From NCBI RefSeq assembly GCF_000340215.1, contig NW_006921551.1, forward strand, positions 144,475 to 208,474: DNA of 64,000 bases, in the 5' to 3' direction. The notes beneath the pieces are model-generated. The model was not told the origin of the DNA and searched no databases. It saw only the letters and a program-made list of their open reading frames with translations. Shown here in pieces: positions 32,682 to 44,200 of this stretch. The translations under genes were made by a program, and so were the position numbers. The stretch comes from Pseudocercospora fijiensis CIRAD86. Taxonomy: Eukaryota; Ascomycota; Dothideomycetes; Mycosphaerellales; Mycosphaerellaceae. Position 1 is the first letter of the stretch. The number at the start of each line of letters is the position of its first letter.

Positions 32682-33027
32682 TGTTACGGATCTAATTAGT
32701 TAGAGTCCTTATATAATCTTAGAGCGACGCTAAGACTAGTAGGCTAAGCTGTCGCTCTATCTTACTAGGAGCGATAGGAGCGGTTAAGAGCGACAGCGTC
32801 GCTTACGTCGCTTACGACTATAGACAAGATATCTCCTTTGTATTTAGGAACGCCGGAATGCCCTTATAGCTCGAGGCGTTCAACTTATGTTACCTACTTA
32901 CTAATTGGAATTACCTTTGTACTAATTATTCTGTCTCTGCCTCCCGCTTATATTAGCCTCTCTAAAGAAGCCTCGGCTTGCACGTAATAAGAAGTTACCT
33001 AACGATCTGTCGCGAGTAACCGTAACA
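32682..33027 (+). repeat. 3' LTR of the Gypsy element
   Basis: 346 bp, same ends as the 5' LTR. Differences from it (for example ttacata/ttatata, gatgtc/gatatc, ttgtgtt/ttatatt) are all transitions at CpA/TpG. Confidence 0.95.
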
Positions 33028-33032
33028 CTTTA
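33028..33032. repeat. Target-site duplication of the Gypsy element (right)
   Basis: cttta, the same as 26358-26362; Copia sequence resumes immediately after it. Confidence 0.9.
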
Positions 33033-34228
33033 TATATATTAGAATGCAGATATATATATTGCTATAGATGTCTAGAGGTATAACAGGCCCTATAATGTTA
33101 ATATAAACTTTCTTAAGTATATAGGGTAGCACTCTTCTAACAAATCTAGATACAATTCTTTAGGACCTTACAAGTTTATATACTTTATAATACCCTAGCT
33201 TACTAGTATTAATGTAATCTACACTATAACAGTCCTAATAAGCCCTAGTTGCATCTAATATCTTACTACTAATATAGCTAAGTCTTTAATATACTCTTAC
33301 TATATTAGCTCTTAGTTAAGCAACTGCTAGAGCTACTTATCTATACCTTAGAGGCACAATCTTAATATTCTTTAAGACTATAGCAATATTGCCAATTTTA
33401 GCTTTTCTAACAATCTTGCTATCCTTAGTTTAGATAGTCTTAAATAGCCTATAAAGGAAGAATAACAACTTCCTAAATACCCTCTCTACTAGGATTAGAT
33501 TTATATCCGAATTAGGTAAGTATAGTATATCTCTAAGTACTATCTTTATAGATCTATCTTTCTAAAGGAATTCGAGGTAAATGTCTCTAACTATTCTATA
33601 GCTTCCTTGTCTAAGGGCTTAACTAAACTTAATAGGAGTCTATAGGGTTCTAAGGTTATAAAACTATAACCTAGTGTTGTATGTGTAGTATAAGGTTCTA
33701 GTATCCTAGATTTAATCTATAGTCTTAATTCTCCTCTTACTAGAAGATGCTATAGCAACTAGGGCAATAGGTGTTAGGAGTTCTATTAAGGCAATACAAG
33801 CTACTAATATATAACTAGGTTCCTATCTGTCTAAATTCGATTTACTAGTCTTGTTCTTGTTATCGTTAACTTTATCTACTTTTGCGGTAGTAGTAGCCCT
33901 TCCTCTAGGTTTAGATTTAGATTTAGACTTGTCTTTACATTTCGACTTCTTTAATTCGTCCTTATTCTTATCCTTATCCTTAGACTTATCCTTGCTTAGT
34001 CTCCTATTAGGGTATTGTTTCTAACATTAAGTATTAGTATAATTGTGTTTATAGTAAGTATACTACTTATTATTATCTCTAACTTCTATATTAGAAACAG
34101 CTACTATTGCCCTACCTTAATAATTTTGCTACTAGAACTTAGGAGGCTTTTCCTTTCTAAGTAAGGTAATTATTGCCTTAAGAGTTTAACTCCATATCTT
34201 AGGCTTGTTATTATGCCTCTAGCTTCTA
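33033..34228 (-). pseudogene. Copia gag and N-terminal pol part
   Basis: The minus strand reads a zinc-knuckle remnant near 34080-34030 (Y-x-x-Y-K-H-N-Y-T-N-T-x-C, family C-x2-C-x4-H-x4-C with Cys/His to Tyr), then a Lys/Ser/Asp-rich linker near 34000-33890 (repeated Lys-Asp-Lys-Ser), and then the protease/pre-integrase/integrase region toward 33033. The continuation is on the other side of the Gypsy element, at 26357. Confidence 0.7.
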
Positions 34229-34442
34229 AGCTAGGAAACATCTTTTACCGGATTGTCCGCCCGAGCGACCTAGACCGCTTACTAAGGGCGATAGGGTTAG
34301 GAATAGATTAAGAAACTATAATCGAGTATACTATTAGAGCTATCCTATTATTTTACTTACTAGTAACCTACGATCTAGGCCTAGTATATCGATTCTAAAA
34401 TTATTCCGGAAACATCTTTTACCGGATTGTCCGCCCGAGCGA
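34228..34442. repeat. 178-bp satellite-like repeat, left block
   Basis: One full unit (34228-34405) and the beginning of a second. Unit core: ccggaaacatcttttaccgg, then attgtccgcccgagcgacc, then agggcgatagggttagg. The same units recur at 35190-35760. The array begins exactly where Copia gag stops. Confidence 0.85.
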
Positions 34443-35189
34443 CCTAGACCGCTAGACCCTAGAGCCAAACATTCTAGTATTACAATGTTCGCGTATATAG
34501 CGCAGGCGCGGCCGTGCGTTACTTAAATCTTAAATAGGGATATCAAAATATTTGTATTAGAATGTTTGAGGTTCTAGCTAGTATTAACTAGTTTTCTCGA
34601 CTATTCTAGGTCGTATTAGATTCTATTAGGTCGAATTTATATAAAAAGTATAAACAAGTATAAGGCTTACGTAGATATCGGGGGTGTTACGGCCGATATA
34701 GTATTTAGAGTTCTAGAAGCCGACTCGGGGTACTACGCGTTCTACTACGACCTAGGAGTATTATACTAGTAATACTAAGGTTCTAAGTACCCTAGTACTA
34801 TATTGAGTACTTAGTTTTTATCTAAATTAGCTAGGGTTTCTAAGTAATTCGATTAAAATCTCTAGGTAAAGAAATAAAGGGTCCCGGAGACGATAGTATT
34901 ATTTCTACGTTCTAAGTACGAAATCGGGGAGTAGGGTATAGTTCTACTACTAGATCTAGTACTAAGTGCCTATAGAAATAAGCCGGAAATTCTAGGATAT
35001 TAGTCCTTACTATCTAGTAAGGTTAATAGATAGGGTAGGACCGGAGAGATTTATTTAAGGCATCTACGATATTAGAACGGCGGAATTAGTCGTATAGGGT
35101 TAAGGCTAAGTACTAAAAGTTTAATCTAGTATACTACTAGGGCACTTATACTATTTTCCTTAATAGAAACTTACTATCTAAGTACCCTA
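34443..35189. other. Insert between satellite blocks, with a ~100-bp TIR element
   Basis: Within it 34467-34568 has inverted ends (aaacattctagtattacaa against ttgtattagaatgttt), like a small MITE. The remainder (34570-35189) is RIP-degraded without recognisable coding; its end shares actatttt-ccttaatagaaac-type sequence with 35300-35360. Confidence 0.45.
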
Positions 35190-35756
35190 AACGATTCTAA
35201 AATTATTCCGGAAATATCTTTTACCGGATTGTCCGCCCGAGCGACCTAGACCGCTTACTAAGGGCGACAGGGTTAGGGATAAGTTTTAAAACCTTAATTT
35301 TAGTATACTATTAGAGCACTTATACTATTCTCCCTAATAGAAACTTACTATCTAAGTACCCTAACCGATTCTAAAATTATTCCGGAAACATCTTTTACCG
35401 GATTATCCGCCTAAGCGACCTAGACCGCTTACTAAGGGCGATAGGGTTAGGGATAGATTTAGAAACTATAATCGAGTATACTATTAGAGCTATCCTATTA
35501 TTTTACTTACTAGTAACCTACGATCTAGGCCTAGTATATCGATTCTAAAATTATTCCGGAAACATCTTTTACCGGATAATCCGCCCGAGCGACCTAGACC
35601 GCTTACTAAGGGCGATAGGGTTAGGGATAGATTAAGAAACTATAATCGAGTATACTATTAGAGCTATCCTATTATTTTACTTACTAGTAACCTACGATCT
35701 AGGCCTAGTATATCGATTCTAAAATTATTCCGGAAACATCTTTTACCGGATTACGT
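35190..35756. repeat. 178-bp satellite-like repeat, right block (about 3 units)
   Basis: Repeats of the unit defined at 34228 start near 35190, 35360, 35538 and 35716 (partial). The 35360 and 35538 units are 178 bp apart and nearly identical, including the taacctacgatctaggccta segment; the 35190 unit diverges in its second half. Confidence 0.88.
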
Positions 35757-36180
35757 TACGGAAACTTTTTTACCGATCGTGACGATCCTATCGATAGGAT
35801 CGCTTAGGATCCTTAGGATCGTACGTTAAAGATCTTGTCTAATAGGATCGTCGCGATCTAGAAATTCTAGCAAATCTAATTGTAGTAAGAATTTTATTCT
35901 TTACCGTCCGACTCGTATATCGAGTCGGGCTCGAGTCGTCGCAGGTGCTAGTACTAGCATTTAAATTACATTTTCTATCGGATCTGTATATTATACGATT
36001 GTTGCTTCTACTAACATCTAACGTTTATACGTATACTCGGGTAACTACTAGTATTTATATACGTCTACTACGTATACTAAGTTAGTACCGACTTAGCGAC
36101 CGACTCGTATAGTGTTAATAGATTTCGTTATACTATATAGGGCATCTATTTATTACAGTTAACAAGAATATATTCTATTC
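35757..36180. other. Palindrome-rich spacer
   Basis: Contains the perfect 20-bp palindrome cgatcctatcgataggatcg (near 35784) and further ggatcg/cgatcc half-sites to 35860. At 36088-36110 accgacttagcgaccgactcg resembles motifs near 40765 and 45775. No coding region seen. Confidence 0.5.
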
Positions 36181-38240
36181 GTCCTCTACGGCTATATTAA
36201 AGCGATATACCTCTACCTTCTTTCGTTTATTTCCTTTCGACTTCTTCTTCTCTTTTACTATATATCTCCTAATTCTTCGATCCTACGTCTCCTCGTTAAA
36301 TGCTATCTCCTTAACTTTGCCGCCGTCCGCCTCTATATCCGCCTACTATATCTACTCCCCCTCTTCTAGCCCTAATATATCCCTAACGCGATTAATTACC
36401 GCCGCGAATAAAGTCTTGTCTATTATATAAGACTAGTTAGACTGTTAGAATACCTGCTGTTCTTATAGTAATTAGCGCGCAATCCTTCCCTATTACTATT
36501 ACCGCGGTATATCTATACCTTTAGTATTAATTGTCTTCGGTTCTATTATATTCTATTATCTCGGTTACACTTATACCGTTGCCTCCCCGTACCGAAGTAA
36601 ACGGATTAGTAGCCTCCGTCGGCTCCTAATCTATCGCTTAGAAACTGCTCTATAGTATAGGCAGTCTAATATCGTTTTTCTTAGGTAGGGCCTCCGCCTC
36701 TACTAACTTATCTATCGTATTATCGCCGGCTTTAAGTTGTTTACTTAATTGTTGCCCGGCAGACGCTTTAGGACCTATCGATTATATTAGTAGGTAAGAG
36801 AAATACGGCGCTCGTAGACTACTCTTACTATAGCGCTCGATCGATCCGCCTTTATCGTCGGAATCTAAAACGACGTCGATTGCTATAAGTGTATCGATGT
36901 CGTTACGTACGCTCTCGAAGTTATTTATTAATAATTTAGGGGTATCCTATGCTCTACCTATATACCGTGCGTATATCTTCTACGCTTTCGATAACCGAAG
37001 GTTACGAGTAGCTTAATCCGTCGCATTCTACGTAGTTATCCGATCTAGGAACGGCTAGTGTATTAACTTGTAATCTAAGGCTAGCTAGATCGCTTTACCT
37101 CTAACTTTGGTTAAATGCGACTCTATCGACTATCTAGTTAGTATTCTACTAAGTACCGTAGCGGTAGACAATATTATAAAAGGGGTAACTTTATAGTAGT
37201 ACTATTTGATATGTGTCTTCTAGCCTCGCCGATCCTACCGGAGTAGCATACCCGCTAGACATTTGTATATAAGCTTACTAAGGTAGCGCGTAGTATATAT
37301 CGACCGTTAGCTATTATCTAGTAACTATACTATTTTAGAGAGGGTCTTACTAGTTTCTCGTCGTAGCACTCGAAGATTTAGTTGTCGAGTATCCTCTAAG
37401 CGTATACTATCCTTTTTAGAGTATCGGTTATTGCAATCGGTACTTAGTTTGTTAAGGTCGATCGGATATAGGTATTAATATAGCCTCGCTCCTTTCGTAT
37501 AGCTTCTCGCAACTATTCTAATATTAGTCTCGATGCTATTATATCGGGATCTCTACCGACTGCTTAGACTACGTCTCTCGACGGTATATAGCTACCCGGC
37601 TATAGCACTATTATACGTAAAGCTAGTAATCGATCGTAGTTTTTACTATATACCTCCTTAATTGTTTCGTCTACCTATACTAGGGTTTAGGTAGTAGGAA
37701 ACATCGTCTTATATCCTCTAGCCCTAGTTAACGTAATAGCGAATAGTTTACGACGCGTCTCGTTATATAAGATTTGCTCCCTTGCTTCGAGTAAGCCCTT
37801 CTTTCGATTTAAACGTTCTTTACTAGAAGTCGTTAAGCCTTTATCTCGCTTCTTACGTCGTTTTAATAGCTTTGTATCGTCGCTCTAATCCGCCCTATCG
37901 TCGCCGTACTTCCGCTTTAGCCTTGCCGGATCTTTGCTATTCTTGCCCTTATACTAGTTACGTTAGTCCTCTATTACCGTGCTCTAGTATACGTTACCTT
38001 TATAAATTTCGATCTAATGCTAGTCGCTATATATAAACGAGTCTCCTCCCTGTTTTCTTCTTCGAATCTAGTATCTCTATCCGACTCTATCGAGTTAGAT
38101 AACGACTTAGTTCTATATTTATCTTCTTCGTAGTTGCGACCTATCCTAAGTATACTATAACGAATAGTAGTATTGCTACGAATCTAACGTAGTATATATT
38201 AGACTATACGCGTCTTTATACTTGTTTACCCTATAAAAAG
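36180..38240 (-). pseudogene. Long ORF of unknown family (minus gene 1 of the helicase block)
   Basis: One minus-strand frame can be followed for at least 350 codons in the clearest part (about 37950-36930), with only RIP-type stops. It begins with a highly basic stretch (KGKNSKDPARLKRKYGDD, LLKRRKKRDKGL) and continues as a mixed globular sequence (RRKLFAITLTRARGYKTMF, REAIRKERGYINTYIRSTL, IFECYDEKLVRPSL, GRIGEARRHISNS). No catalytic motif is recognised. It could be a structural or DNA-binding protein of the same unit as the helicase. Boundaries are uncertain. Confidence 0.45.
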
Positions 38241-39070
38241 GGAGGTATTAAATTGCGGTTTTATCTTCTGCTCCTATATAGACTACCCGAGTCGCCGTCT
38301 ATAATCGCTTATTAGTCCTATCGGATATGCCCCGCTAACGCTAAAGCATAATCGTAGCCTATAGACTATTCGCTATTTTCGTACCTTGTCGACGCTAGCC
38401 CGATTCGGTCGCGGGTCGGATTCGGAAACTATTAATCTAGCGCTATTATTAGTCTAGCGGTAATTATTGCAGTCTATACCGACGGCATATAGAAACACTA
38501 TCGACATTGTACTAAAGCAATCGGCGTATTTAGACTATTTATTCCTCGCTCGGTCGCTACTACGGTATATATAGATATATGTTCTTTATCGGTAAATTAA
38601 TCGGCGTTAGCTAATCCGCTAGGTCGAACACATACCTTCGAAGCCGCCTCGCAGCATTACGGGTTAGTTAGAACTATCTCTATCGGCGTATTTAGCTAAT
38701 TCGAGGTTAATAATACTGTAGAGGCCCTATACTCGATAGATGCAATTCGAAATAGATTAGCTAGAGGCATACAATCCACCCTAGTACGACGACTGCTAGT
38801 CGCAGCCGATTTAGCCTTTCCTTAACTATCGCGCTACCCCGAGTCCGCTATCGCTATAGCGCGATTAGGGTACTTAAATATAGGCCGAGATTAAATAGAT
38901 AAAGGAAGAGATCGCGGCGCTTAAGACTACTATACGTAATATGCTTACTATATATTAGCATATGTCTAAGATTAAAGCGTAGTACTTATCGTAGCCGGGG
39001 CATCTTGCCTTCCGTTTAATAAATAGATTAGTGCCTATTACTATTAGAGTAGGACTTCTATATCGGACTT
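38241..39070. other. Spacer between the two minus-strand ORF relics
   Basis: Both strands have moderately long runs free of non-RIP stops (for example minus 38990-38800, starting MPRLR), but no frame is clearly favoured. CpG is frequent. No domain recognised. Confidence 0.3.
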
Positions 39071-40920
39071 AGTAAAATTAATTATTTATCTTGCTTTTCT
39101 ACGTTTACATTTACGCTCGTTCTGCCTCCTTAATTTGCCTATAGATTGCAAATCGCAGCTATAGGCCTCTACCTAATATATCGGATAGACTAGCCCTCTA
39201 CTATCGCTCGTTATTAATTCGAACGTATCTATATTAGTCGCTTATCTAATATAAGGCGTCGACTCTGGCTTCGAAACTACAATCTACCCGTAGCATCTTA
39301 ACTAATCGTTCGAGGTCTATATTATCGACTCCTACTAACGCGCGGCCTCTAACTATAGGCTAGCGATAATCGAGTTTATATAGTCGATATATAGGTTTTA
39401 ACTTCCCGTTCTACTCTTATACTATAACTATGCTCTGCTATATATTATTTAGTACGCGGTACGGCGGTACCGCTCTAGATTCTTCTAGTATCGCTAGTCT
39501 AGTATCCGTAGATATAGCAATTTCCGCGCAATCGCTAGTATCGCCGACTCTACGCGTCATTACGCGTACCGTTTTTCGTCTCGTCTGTCGGCGATAATTA
39601 GAACAAATCTTATATACTAGGTACCTAAACGTAGTCTGTCCCTCTACCGTACGGATCTGCTTTACTACCTTAGGGAACTCTTCTTCGTATTTCTCGTCTG
39701 TTAATACTAGGTCGTATAGGTAACCTTGCGTCCTTCGGCGTTCCGGTAATAATAGTAATCGGAACGTGCTGCTAATCTAACTAGACTCCTAAATTAACCT
39801 CTCGACGCTAGCGTAAAATGCGTAGTATATCGACGGCGATAGGCTAAGGCCGCGGGTAATACCGCCTATTAAGTATTAATCGCGAGGTAGTTAAGTACGT
39901 AGCATTCTCGAAGGCAGTAGTTATATATATAGCGTAGTAGAAAGTCGACGTTAGTTAGCAGTAGAAACTAGAACTACTCTAGTCGCGGGGTTTGCTAATA
40001 CCGACTCGGGCCCTAATTCGGTGTCGAATTAGGTGCTAAGCCTACTAGACAACTTCTACATCCTCTATTACTAACTTCGGTAGCGGGTTCGGCAAATTAC
40101 GTTATCTATTATCTCGCTTCTTAACCTTACGCTTAGTATATTGTATTGCTACGGATTTATATACGGTCGTTTATTCGGCCTCCTACTTAGACTACTACTC
40201 TAGTATACGATCTATAGAATATTTCGATCGTTTTATACCCTTGTTTGCTACTCGTTATAGCTAAATATATGCCTTTTCGCCGCCGATAGAGTTAGTAGCA
40301 TCTATAGAAAACATGCTATCTTAATCGTTAGCTCGAACTATCTATATACCCTGCTCTCGGGTCCTAAGACTAACCGCCTTACTAGCCTATACCCTTGTAC
40401 TATAGCGGGTCTAGTCTACCTGCTATCGTATAATAATTGTTAGTTACTATAAGGACATAGATCGGTCAATTTGGCTATATTACGTAGCTTATAAGCACTC
40501 GCGTCTCGCGCCGGCGATCGCAGTCGCAACTCTGCTATAGATAGGCTTATATTTGTATTACTAACTTTCGATTACTTGTTACGTAGTACTATGTTTACTA
40601 CGACTTGTTAGTCCTATATCTAGAACCGTCTATCGTATAGGGGTTTATACTATAACGATTATCTGTAGCCTTATTACTTCGGTTACTAGTTGCGTAACTA
40701 AACTATTATATGCTTAAGCGCTAGATGCCTTACTTCGTCGATTTATTAGCTAGTTAGGCCCGACTCGCTAACCGACCCGGTTATAAGGCAGGCATTTAAG
40801 GTCGTTACCTTTCCTAATTACTACCTTCTTTAATATTTACTATTAACTTGTACTAATACATCTGTTCTATATATATATACCCTCTTACACTCCCTATCGC
40901 ACGTATAGTATATTATTTCC
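39070..40920 (-). pseudogene. Long ORF of unknown family (minus gene 2 of the helicase block)
   Basis: A minus-strand frame reads YLYDLVLTDEKYEEEFPKVV, then QIRTVEGQTTFRYLVYKICS, NYRRQTRRKTVRVMTRRVGD, then RALVGVDNIDLERLVKMLRV at about 39740-39280, with few RIP-type stops. Upstream (40260-39950) a frame with Gln/Asn/Arg-rich composition precedes it. Family not recognised. It is transcribed away from the helicase relic, whose start lies about 300 bp beyond its own presumed start. Confidence 0.45.
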
Positions 40921-41037
40921 TTCGCTAATACCCTATTCTAACTTGTATATAGGCCGTACTATATAACTTAGCCGTCGTGCTCGACTAGCGTTAAGCTAGT
41001 ATATATAGACACTTATTGCATAACGCAACTCTAACGG

Positions 41038-41103
41038 CTCGCGTTAGGGTCGGCGGGTATAAGTAGCTCTCCGCTCCTATTCTTACCTCCGCCGACCCTA
41101 ACG
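41038..41103. promoter_or_regulatory. Inverted repeat in the divergent intergenic region
   Basis: gttagggtcggcgg and ccgccgaccctaacg form a stem of about 14 bp around a ~33-bp loop, midway between the two divergent coding relics. GC-rich and CpG-rich arms survived RIP. It could be a shared operator, an element-protein binding site or an origin-like structure; this is inference from position. Confidence 0.45.
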
Positions 41104-41259
41104 TATAGCGAATTTCGCTATACTCTGTTCGTTTCTCTACTACTCTCGGATATTGTACGTCGTTGTCGATACGTCGTTATCGATCTATAGTCTCTAACCT
41201 CTGCTATATAAGTATTACTAATTAGTATAACCTGTTATATACTAATACTATATACTAGT

Positions 41260-44200
41260 TACAAACTCGTCGCCTACTGCCTTCGCCGAGATAGTAGTCT
41301 CTACGAATGTCGAGGACTAGCTAAAGGATAACGGTCTACTAATCTAAGCCTTAAACGATAACAAAGACGTCCCTAAACATGTTATATAAAACCTGTATAG
41401 CATCGACAAGCCTCTTCTTAAGGTAGTAATAAAAAGGCTCCTTTCGTATCTAGAGAAACAATTTTTATTTAACTAGTCGAACGGAAAGTAGCTTCGCTAG
41501 CCTGCTAAGGGGCATTATAAGGGGGAGAAAGATATAGTATACGCTATTACTAGCAACCTTGCCTATCTTACTAAACCTAGACGTAGGCTATTAATGCCCG
41601 AATAGTACTTTAAAGATCCTAAACAGGCTCCGAAGTAGTACGTTAGGGGAATGCTTCCGTAGGATAATGCAAATAGTCCGAATAATCAAATTTAGAGGTC
41701 TGTAGTCTACTTAGTATGCCGCCTTATATAGAAGGTTATAAGGGACAAGTTTACCCCGCCGGCCGGTAATAATGCTAAAAAGGAAGACGTGTCCGAGAGC
41801 GAGACTAATAGATCCCGACAAACTACGCCCTCTATACCTAAGCGTAGAGCAAGTTCTACCTCTACTAGTAAGACTAGTAGAGCCGGTCGGGTATTTAAGA
41901 GGATAACGCTAGGAGATTCGCACGGTAGCAAGGATACTAATCTAGTAATGTCCGACGCGCTACGCCCTATTAAGCCGGACTAGGCTAAGATTACGTTATA
42001 GTTTAGTATTGTCGACTAGCGGTTACCTTTAACGGCAGACTACGACGTATTTAGCCTAAATTAGTCTGTCCTACAATCGAAGACTTCTAATAATATTAGT
42101 GTAAAGGATTTGTTATAGCTCTAGCTCGTACGAGAGTTATTACTATCGCCCGAATAGTAGAAGTACGAATTCTTCGTAGTAATCGATCTAGCTCGCGGCC
42201 CTAAAGGTCTTTCTAAATGTAAGACTAATCCGATATTCTACTCCCTAGCTATAGAGATATATAATAGCTTAGATACTAGGATTTCTACTAGACTCGATTT
42301 CCTCGTTAGTAAAAATATAATAGACTATACTAGGATACCTTCTATATATCGTCGACCGTCCCTACTTAAGGCTTCTAGAACTATCGACCTAACTTAGTAC
42401 GGTGCTTCTATAGCCGGTAATCCTACCGAAATTAATATCGGTTAGGGTCCGTAGTCGCCTGCGAAATCGGCTATTAAGCAAGCTAAGGACGACCGACTCG
42501 CTCGTAAGGATCGCGCCGATTACGAGCGCTATAAATAGCTTATCGCGGATAGATTCCGGAGGATATAGGAAGAGTAGGAGGCAGCCCGGTAGGTAGCCGC
42601 GCGAAAAGCTATAGCCGACGTCGCCGTAGATATAACAGCGATTTAGTAGGCTATCGATAAGGTAGTTAAGGAGGTACTCCGCGACAACGGTTATAATAGG
42701 AACACTACTTTACTTCTAGTCGCCCTCGACGATTCGGTTCGAACGGCCGTCCGTTCCGTATAGCCCGATACGATAGAGTATACGGTAAAGGCCTATATTG
42801 CTTCTGCTCTACCTAAGATATAGTACGCTTTAAATAGACTAGCACTATCCCTAGTACAACCTCCGGCATAGACAAATACTAGTAATAATGCTAAGGACGA
42901 TAGAAAAATTAAATCGAGTAAAGCCGATAATACTAATAGTAAGAAGGCTAGAGATATAATCGACTCGAAGCGAGATCGAATTCGCTAGAAATAGATCGAG
43001 TCGTTACCGAGTTAGATCGTATCGCTACTAGATCCGAATAAGCCCGAACTCGCCGTACGACTACTAGGCACGTAAGTAGAAGTCTAAGCCGACCCTCTAC
43101 CGATCTAGACGTTAGTAGATTTTATCGATTAGATCTCGTCGGCGATACCTAGCTAGTCGATAGATTTAGATATAGAAACCGACGTCGAGAAGCAGTTATC
43201 TAGTAATATATACTCCTACCTCGACGCTAAGAACTTTAAGTTAATATACGATTTTAGACTACTCGATCCCTCTTAGACTTCGCCGCGTATAGGCGTTATT
43301 CCGCCTAATTAGAGATCGACTCGTCCGTTAAAGTCTTACTAATTCTATACAAACTCCTAGACGCTTCTAGCTTCCGTTACTAGCGCGGACTTCTATATTA
43401 GCGGTATAGACGTAGGTATAGGTAAGACGGCATATACGTTAGGGTACGTCGCTATAACCTCGATATAGTAGAGGGTATAGAGTAATAACGGGCTATTAAC
43501 TACTAACGCCTATTCCTTTCGGCTATCTAATTCGTCGGTTAACCTAGGACTTCGGCTAAATAAGAAAATTGCGTTCGATCCGTAGGTATTAGCTAGCGGT
43601 GCAAAGCCGGTTATCCGCCCTAGCGTTTACGTTATCTGTGTTCCGAAGTAGCTAGCCGAAAACTAGATATATAAGATCGACAACTTTATGCTATCCGGAG
43701 CTATATTCGTATATCTTATAAAAGACTCTAGTAAGCTAACGAAAGATAAGAGACGCAACAGAGCTAGTCCGTAGAACTATAACTAGGTCGTACATATCGA
43801 TAACGTTCTTTATCTCGATTATATAGCGCTCCCGACTCGGCTAGAACTAGAATAGGTGTTCGGTATAAAGGTTGTAGATAAGTAGTAGTTAATAAAAGGC
43901 GTCCCGGTACGCTTATTGCTTAAACACGAGGATATAGAAGTACCCCCTTATTTATAGTACTATAAATAGATCGTCCTTACTACCTCGACTATAATATCTA
44001 ACGTACTAGATTTTATAACGTACGAACGAGCTAGGAAATAGAAGTCCTAGATACAGTCGGAGAAATCTAATTCGAAACCGCCGCTACTTCGTATACTAGC
44101 TACGACTGTTATTGTCGACGAATTTTATATTACTAAGACATATAGCGCTAAAGAGTAGACTGCCGTCGCTAGTCTTATAGGCTATCCTTTCGTTCTCGGC

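Larger units (their letters stand above)
26363..33027 (+). mobile_element. Ty3/Gypsy chromovirus, complete with both LTRs (one assembly gap)
   Basis: 6665 bp between 5-bp duplications: LTR, gag, protease, RT, (RNase H in the gap), integrase, chromodomain, an antisense ORF, polypurine tract and LTR. Domain order is that of Ty3/Gypsy; the chromodomain places it with chromoviruses. The two 346-bp LTRs differ at about seven sites, all C/T or G/A transitions, so insertion is recent apart from RIP. Confidence 0.95.
23495..34228 (-). mobile_element. Ty1/Copia retrotransposon, split by a Gypsy element and truncated
   Basis: Read on the minus strand: gag with a CCHC-like knuckle (34228 down to about 33900), integrase region (about 33900-33033), then, beyond the Gypsy insertion (26363-33027), the rest of integrase, RT and RNase H down to about 23500. 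This order, with integrase before RT, defines Copia. The gag end is cut where 178-bp repeats begin at 34228. LTRs were not found. Stops are RIP-type throughout. Confidence 0.82.

Noticed and set aside
41707..41983. Short frames on both strands near 41.8 kb
   Set aside because: The plus-strand one is a stop-free stretch of the helicase relic, already included; the minus-strand one is its shadow.
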